Shown here in pieces: positions 7,619 to 9,546 of a stretch of 9,546 nt of DNA. The stretch lies in contig JAFQRU010000015.1 in NCBI GenBank assembly GCA_017409915.1, positions 1 through 9,546 of the forward strand. Reading direction: 5' to 3'. The notes under the pieces are model-generated. The model had not been told where the DNA came from. It saw nothing but the letters and a program-made list of their open reading frames with translations, and did not search any database. This DNA is from Clostridia bacterium. GTDB lineage: Bacteria; Bacillota; Clostridia; Monoglobales; Monoglobaceae. Made by a program: the position numbers and the translations under genes. The first letter of the stretch is position 1, and each line of letters opens with the position of its first letter.

Positions 7619-8161
7619 TTAGCTTCTGTATTTGATTGCCTTAGCAGGAATGCCCACAGCAATAGCATTTTCAGGAATTTCGCCTTTAACAAGACTCTGG
7701 GCTCCCACAACTGCACCGGCTTTAACTTTTGAGCCTTTAAGCACCTTAACCCCTGCCGCAAGCCAGGCCCCGTCTTCAATCTCAGTAGGAGCAACATTAT
7801 TTTTTTGTTTTCTCATAACCTCTCCCGCTGCAATCCCGTGGTCTGTATCTGTTATATAACAGTGAGCAGCAATCATAACATTTGAGCCTATTTTTATGCC
7901 TCCATCTTTTGAAGAATAAACTACTGTCCCATTGCCGATTTCTACATTATTGCCAATTTCAATTGTTCCATCGCCATAAAAGCAAACATCAGGATAAAGA
8001 GTAACATTTTTACCAAGCTTAACATTTTTATTTATCAAATGCACCTTATCTACCAAAACAAAGCTTTTATGGGGACAACTTATGCTTTTCCTAAAAACCG
8101 CTTTTCTGTATGAGCGGACTATTTTATTTTTTATTCGGTCAATAATTAAAATCAAACTCAT
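7619..8161 (-). CDS. Hexapeptide-repeat acyltransferase (left-handed beta-helix)
   Basis: This 180-residue protein is built of hexapeptide repeats ([LIV]-G-x4), clear from about residue 43 to 165: VKLGKNVTLYP, IEIGNNVEIGNG, IKIGSNVMIAAH, then AWLAAGVKVLKGSKVKAGAVVGAQS. ITDTDHGI (103-110) contains His108, the likely catalytic base of WcaF/maltose O-acetyltransferase-like enzymes, and the loop AGEVMRKQKNN after it is typical of the family. The end, VGIPAKAIKYR (169-179), is the common closing motif. It probably forms a cytoplasmic trimer that transfers acetyl from acetyl-CoA to a hydroxyl or amino group of a sugar or sugar nucleotide. The basic N-terminal helix (residues 1-25) could bind the membrane surface. 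The start at 8161 has an excellent GGAGGA site at 8168-8173. It is the second acyltransferase in the operon besides the AT3 membrane protein, and the two belong to unrelated families. Confidence 0.9.
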   Translation of the reverse strand: MSLILIIDRIKNKIVRSYRKAVFRKSISCPHKSFVLVDKVHLINKNVKLGKNVTLYPDVCFYGDGTIEIGNNVEIGNGTVVYSSKDGGIKIGSNVMIAAHCYITDTDHGIAAGEVMRKQKNNVAPTEIEDGAWLAAGVKVLKGSKVKAGAVVGAQSLVKGEIPENAIAVGIPAKAIKYRS

Positions 8162-8191
8162 AATTTATCCTCCAAGAATATTTACTCCGGA

Positions 8192-9517
8192 TTATAATCT
8201 CCAATATGTAAAGCCAGCTTCTTCAAGTTCTTTTACAGAATAGAGGCCCTTTACATCAATTAAAACCTTTTCAGAGTCATCAGACTTTTTGTAAAGCTTT
8301 TTAATGTCATCAAGACTTAATGCCTTAAACTCATTATGAGCAACCGCAACAATAATACAATCTGCGTCCTTAATATCTTCAAACTTAGTAAGGGTTACGC
8401 CATATTCGTGCATTGCATCTTTCTCACTTGCCCATGGGTCAACAACGAGAGGGCTGATTTCGTATTCAGCGAGACGCTTTATAATGTCTTCAACCTTAGA
8501 GTTTCTTGTGTCAGGGCAGTTTTCCTTAAATGTAAGACCCAAAATAACAACCTTTGATTTTTTAGGAGCCTGTCCAACAGCAATCATCTTCTTTATTGCA
8601 GAGTCAGCAACAAACTTACCCATAGAATCGTTTACAATTCTGCCGTTTAAAATAATCTGGCTGTGGTAACCAAGTTTTTCTGCCTGATATGTGAAATAGT
8701 ATGGGTCAACCCCAATACAGTGGCCGCCAACAAGACCCGGACGGAAACCAAGAGCATTCCACTTTGTGTTCATTCCGTCAACAACCTCGTTTGTGTCAAT
8801 ATCCATTTTATCAAATGCCATAGCAAGCTCGTTCATAAAGGCAATATTTATGTCTCTCTGGCTGTTTTCAACAACCTTAACAGCCTCAGCTGTTCTTAAA
8901 TTGCTTACAGGATAAGTTCCTACCTCAATAACGATGTCATATACTGCTTTGATTATTTCAAGGGCTTCTTCGTCACAGCCTGAAACAATTTTCTTAATGT
9001 TTTCAAGTCTATGTACTTTATCGCCGGGGTTAATTCTTTCAGGAGAATATCCAACCTTAAAATCTACCCCGCATTTAAGACCTGATTCTTTCTCTAAAAT
9101 CGGGATACAAACATCCTCTGTGCAACCCGGATAAACTGTTGATTCAAAAACAACATATGAGCCTTTTGTAAGATTTCTGCCCACAATCTCAGATGCGCCT
9201 ACAACAGGTGTTAAATCAGGAGTATGGTCAGTATTTACAGGAGTAGGAACTGCAACAATATGGAATTTTGCCTTCTTCAAATCTTCTTCATCGGAAGTAA
9301 AATAAACTGTGCTGTTTTTTATAGCCTCATCTCCAACCTCTTTTGTTGGGTCAACTCCGCTTTTATAAAGGTCAATTTTTGCTTTGTTAAGGTCAAAGCC
9401 AATAACATTGACACCTTTTTCTGCATATGCAACAGCAATAGGCATTCCAACATATCCAAGTCCTACCAAAGACACGGATTCTTCTTTAGCAATAATTTTC
9501 TCGTAAAGATTTTTCAT
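8192..9517 (-). CDS. UDP-N-acetylhexosamine 6-dehydrogenase, TviB/VipA/WbpO type
   Basis: This 441-residue nucleotide-sugar dehydrogenase oxidises C6 of a UDP-sugar to a carboxylate with two NAD+. It has the Rossmann motif VGLGYVGMP (18-26), VPTPVN (90-95), ESTVYPGCTE (125-134), GYSPERINPG (156-165), the helix EAVKVVENSQRDINIAF (211-227), the active-site VGGHCIGVDPYY (263-274) with catalytic Cys267, and the C-terminal GLTFKENCPDTRNSK (327-341). NTDHTPDLTP after the VPTP motif and the FKENCPDTRN form resemble TviB/VipA and WbpO, which act on UDP-GlcNAc or UDP-GalNAc, more than UDP-glucose dehydrogenase; the exact substrate is inferred. The start is placed at 9515-9517 because GGAGGA (9525-9530) lies seven bases before it. 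An upstream in-frame ATG at 9536-9538 would add seven residues, but it would put that ribosome-binding site inside the gene. The product is a likely source of a uronic acid in the polysaccharide. Confidence 0.93.
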   Translation of the reverse strand: MKNLYEKIIAKEESVSLVGLGYVGMPIAVAYAEKGVNVIGFDLNKAKIDLYKSGVDPTKEVGDEAIKNSTVYFTSDEEDLKKAKFHIVAVPTPVNTDHTPDLTPVVGASEIVGRNLTKGSYVVFESTVYPGCTEDVCIPILEKESGLKCGVDFKVGYSPERINPGDKVHRLENIKKIVSGCDEEALEIIKAVYDIVIEVGTYPVSNLRTAEAVKVVENSQRDINIAFMNELAMAFDKMDIDTNEVVDGMNTKWNALGFRPGLVGGHCIGVDPYYFTYQAEKLGYHSQIILNGRIVNDSMGKFVADSAIKKMIAVGQAPKKSKVVILGLTFKENCPDTRNSKVEDIIKRLAEYEISPLVVDPWASEKDAMHEYGVTLTKFEDIKDADCIIVAVAHNEFKALSLDDIKKLYKKSDDSEKVLIDVKGLYSVKELEEAGFTYWRL

Positions 9518-9524
9518 TTTAAGT

Positions 9525-9530
9525 TCCTCC
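9525..9530 (-). promoter_or_regulatory. Ribosome-binding site that decides the dehydrogenase start
   Basis: On the minus strand this reads GGAGGA, seven bases before the ATG at 9515-9517. It is a near-perfect Shine-Dalgarno site and is the reason for choosing that start. The alternative ATG at 9536-9538 is directly preceded by an in-frame TAA (9539-9541) and has no visible ribosome-binding site in the few bases left in the window. Confidence 0.85.
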
Positions 9531-9546
9531 AAACTCATTTATTGTA

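Larger units (their letters stand above)
1..9546 (-). other. Probable single operon for surface-polysaccharide synthesis and decoration
   Basis: Nine genes run in the same direction with gaps of 12, 19, 53, 39, 48, 16, 21 and 30 bases from left to right. Each gap holds the next gene's ribosome-binding site and little else. I see no GC-rich hairpin followed by a T-run and no convincing -35/-10 pair in any gap, so one transcript entering from the right and leaving at the left is the simplest reading. Both ends are open: the promoter, the initiating transferase and the polymerase are presumably outside. Confidence 0.75.

Noticed and set aside
7585..7797. A 70-codon minus-strand reading frame overlapping the end of the hexapeptide acyltransferase and the start of the glycosyltransferase
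   Set aside because: It lies in a different frame inside two clearly real genes, has no ribosome-binding site, and its Leu/Arg-rich product is what a shifted reading of hexapeptide-repeat codons would give.
1..9546. CRISPR arrays, tRNA or rRNA genes, insertion sequences, attachment sites
   Set aside because: I found no regularly spaced repeats, no cloverleaf-like segments, no transposase-like reading frames and no flanking inverted repeats. The gaps between genes are all too short to hold such elements.

Overview
The window is a stretch of a surface-polysaccharide (capsule or exopolysaccharide) biosynthesis locus. The DNA is A+T-rich. Almost every gene is preceded by a strong AGGAG/GGAGG ribosome-binding site a few bases from its start, and coding is dense and all on one strand. 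Together these suggest a low-GC Gram-positive, most likely an anaerobic member of the Bacillota (Clostridia). That placement is an inference, because no taxonomic marker gene is present.

All nine genes are on the minus strand, so transcription runs from the right edge to the left. In transcription order they are: a UDP-N-acetylhexosamine 6-dehydrogenase of the TviB/WbpO type (8192-9517); a hexapeptide-repeat acyltransferase (7619-8161); a GT-A type glycosyltransferase of the HlpA-like group (6584-7597); a LicD-family phosphotransferase (5767-6567); a Wzx-type lipid-linked oligosaccharide flippase (4198-5718); two adjacent, diverged 'sugar-transfer associated' ATP-grasp ligases (3052-4158 and 1925-2998); an integral-membrane acyltransferase-3 protein (865-1905); and the start of a CapE/WbjB-type UDP-GlcNAc 4,6-dehydratase, cut by the left edge (1-852). 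Gaps between genes are 12 to 53 bases and hold little beyond ribosome-binding sites. No terminator or internal promoter is evident, so the whole window is probably the middle of one operon.

The genes fit one pathway. The dehydrogenase should supply a UDP-HexNAc-uronic acid. CapE, with CapF/CapG-like enzymes expected beyond the left edge, should start UDP-N-acetyl-L-fucosamine (or a related 2,6-dideoxy amino sugar). The glycosyltransferase assembles part of the lipid-linked repeat. The two acyltransferases, LicD and the two ATP-grasp proteins would decorate it with acyl, phospho-linked and possibly amide-linked groups, and Wzx moves the unit across the membrane. The initiating sugar-phosphate transferase, the Wzy polymerase, chain-length control and most glycosyltransferases are not in the window.

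The part least explained by known capsule chemistry is the tandem ATP-grasp pair in the same operon as a uronic-acid-forming dehydrogenase. A plausible but untested reading is that these ligases form amide or related bonds on carboxylated sugars of the polysaccharide.
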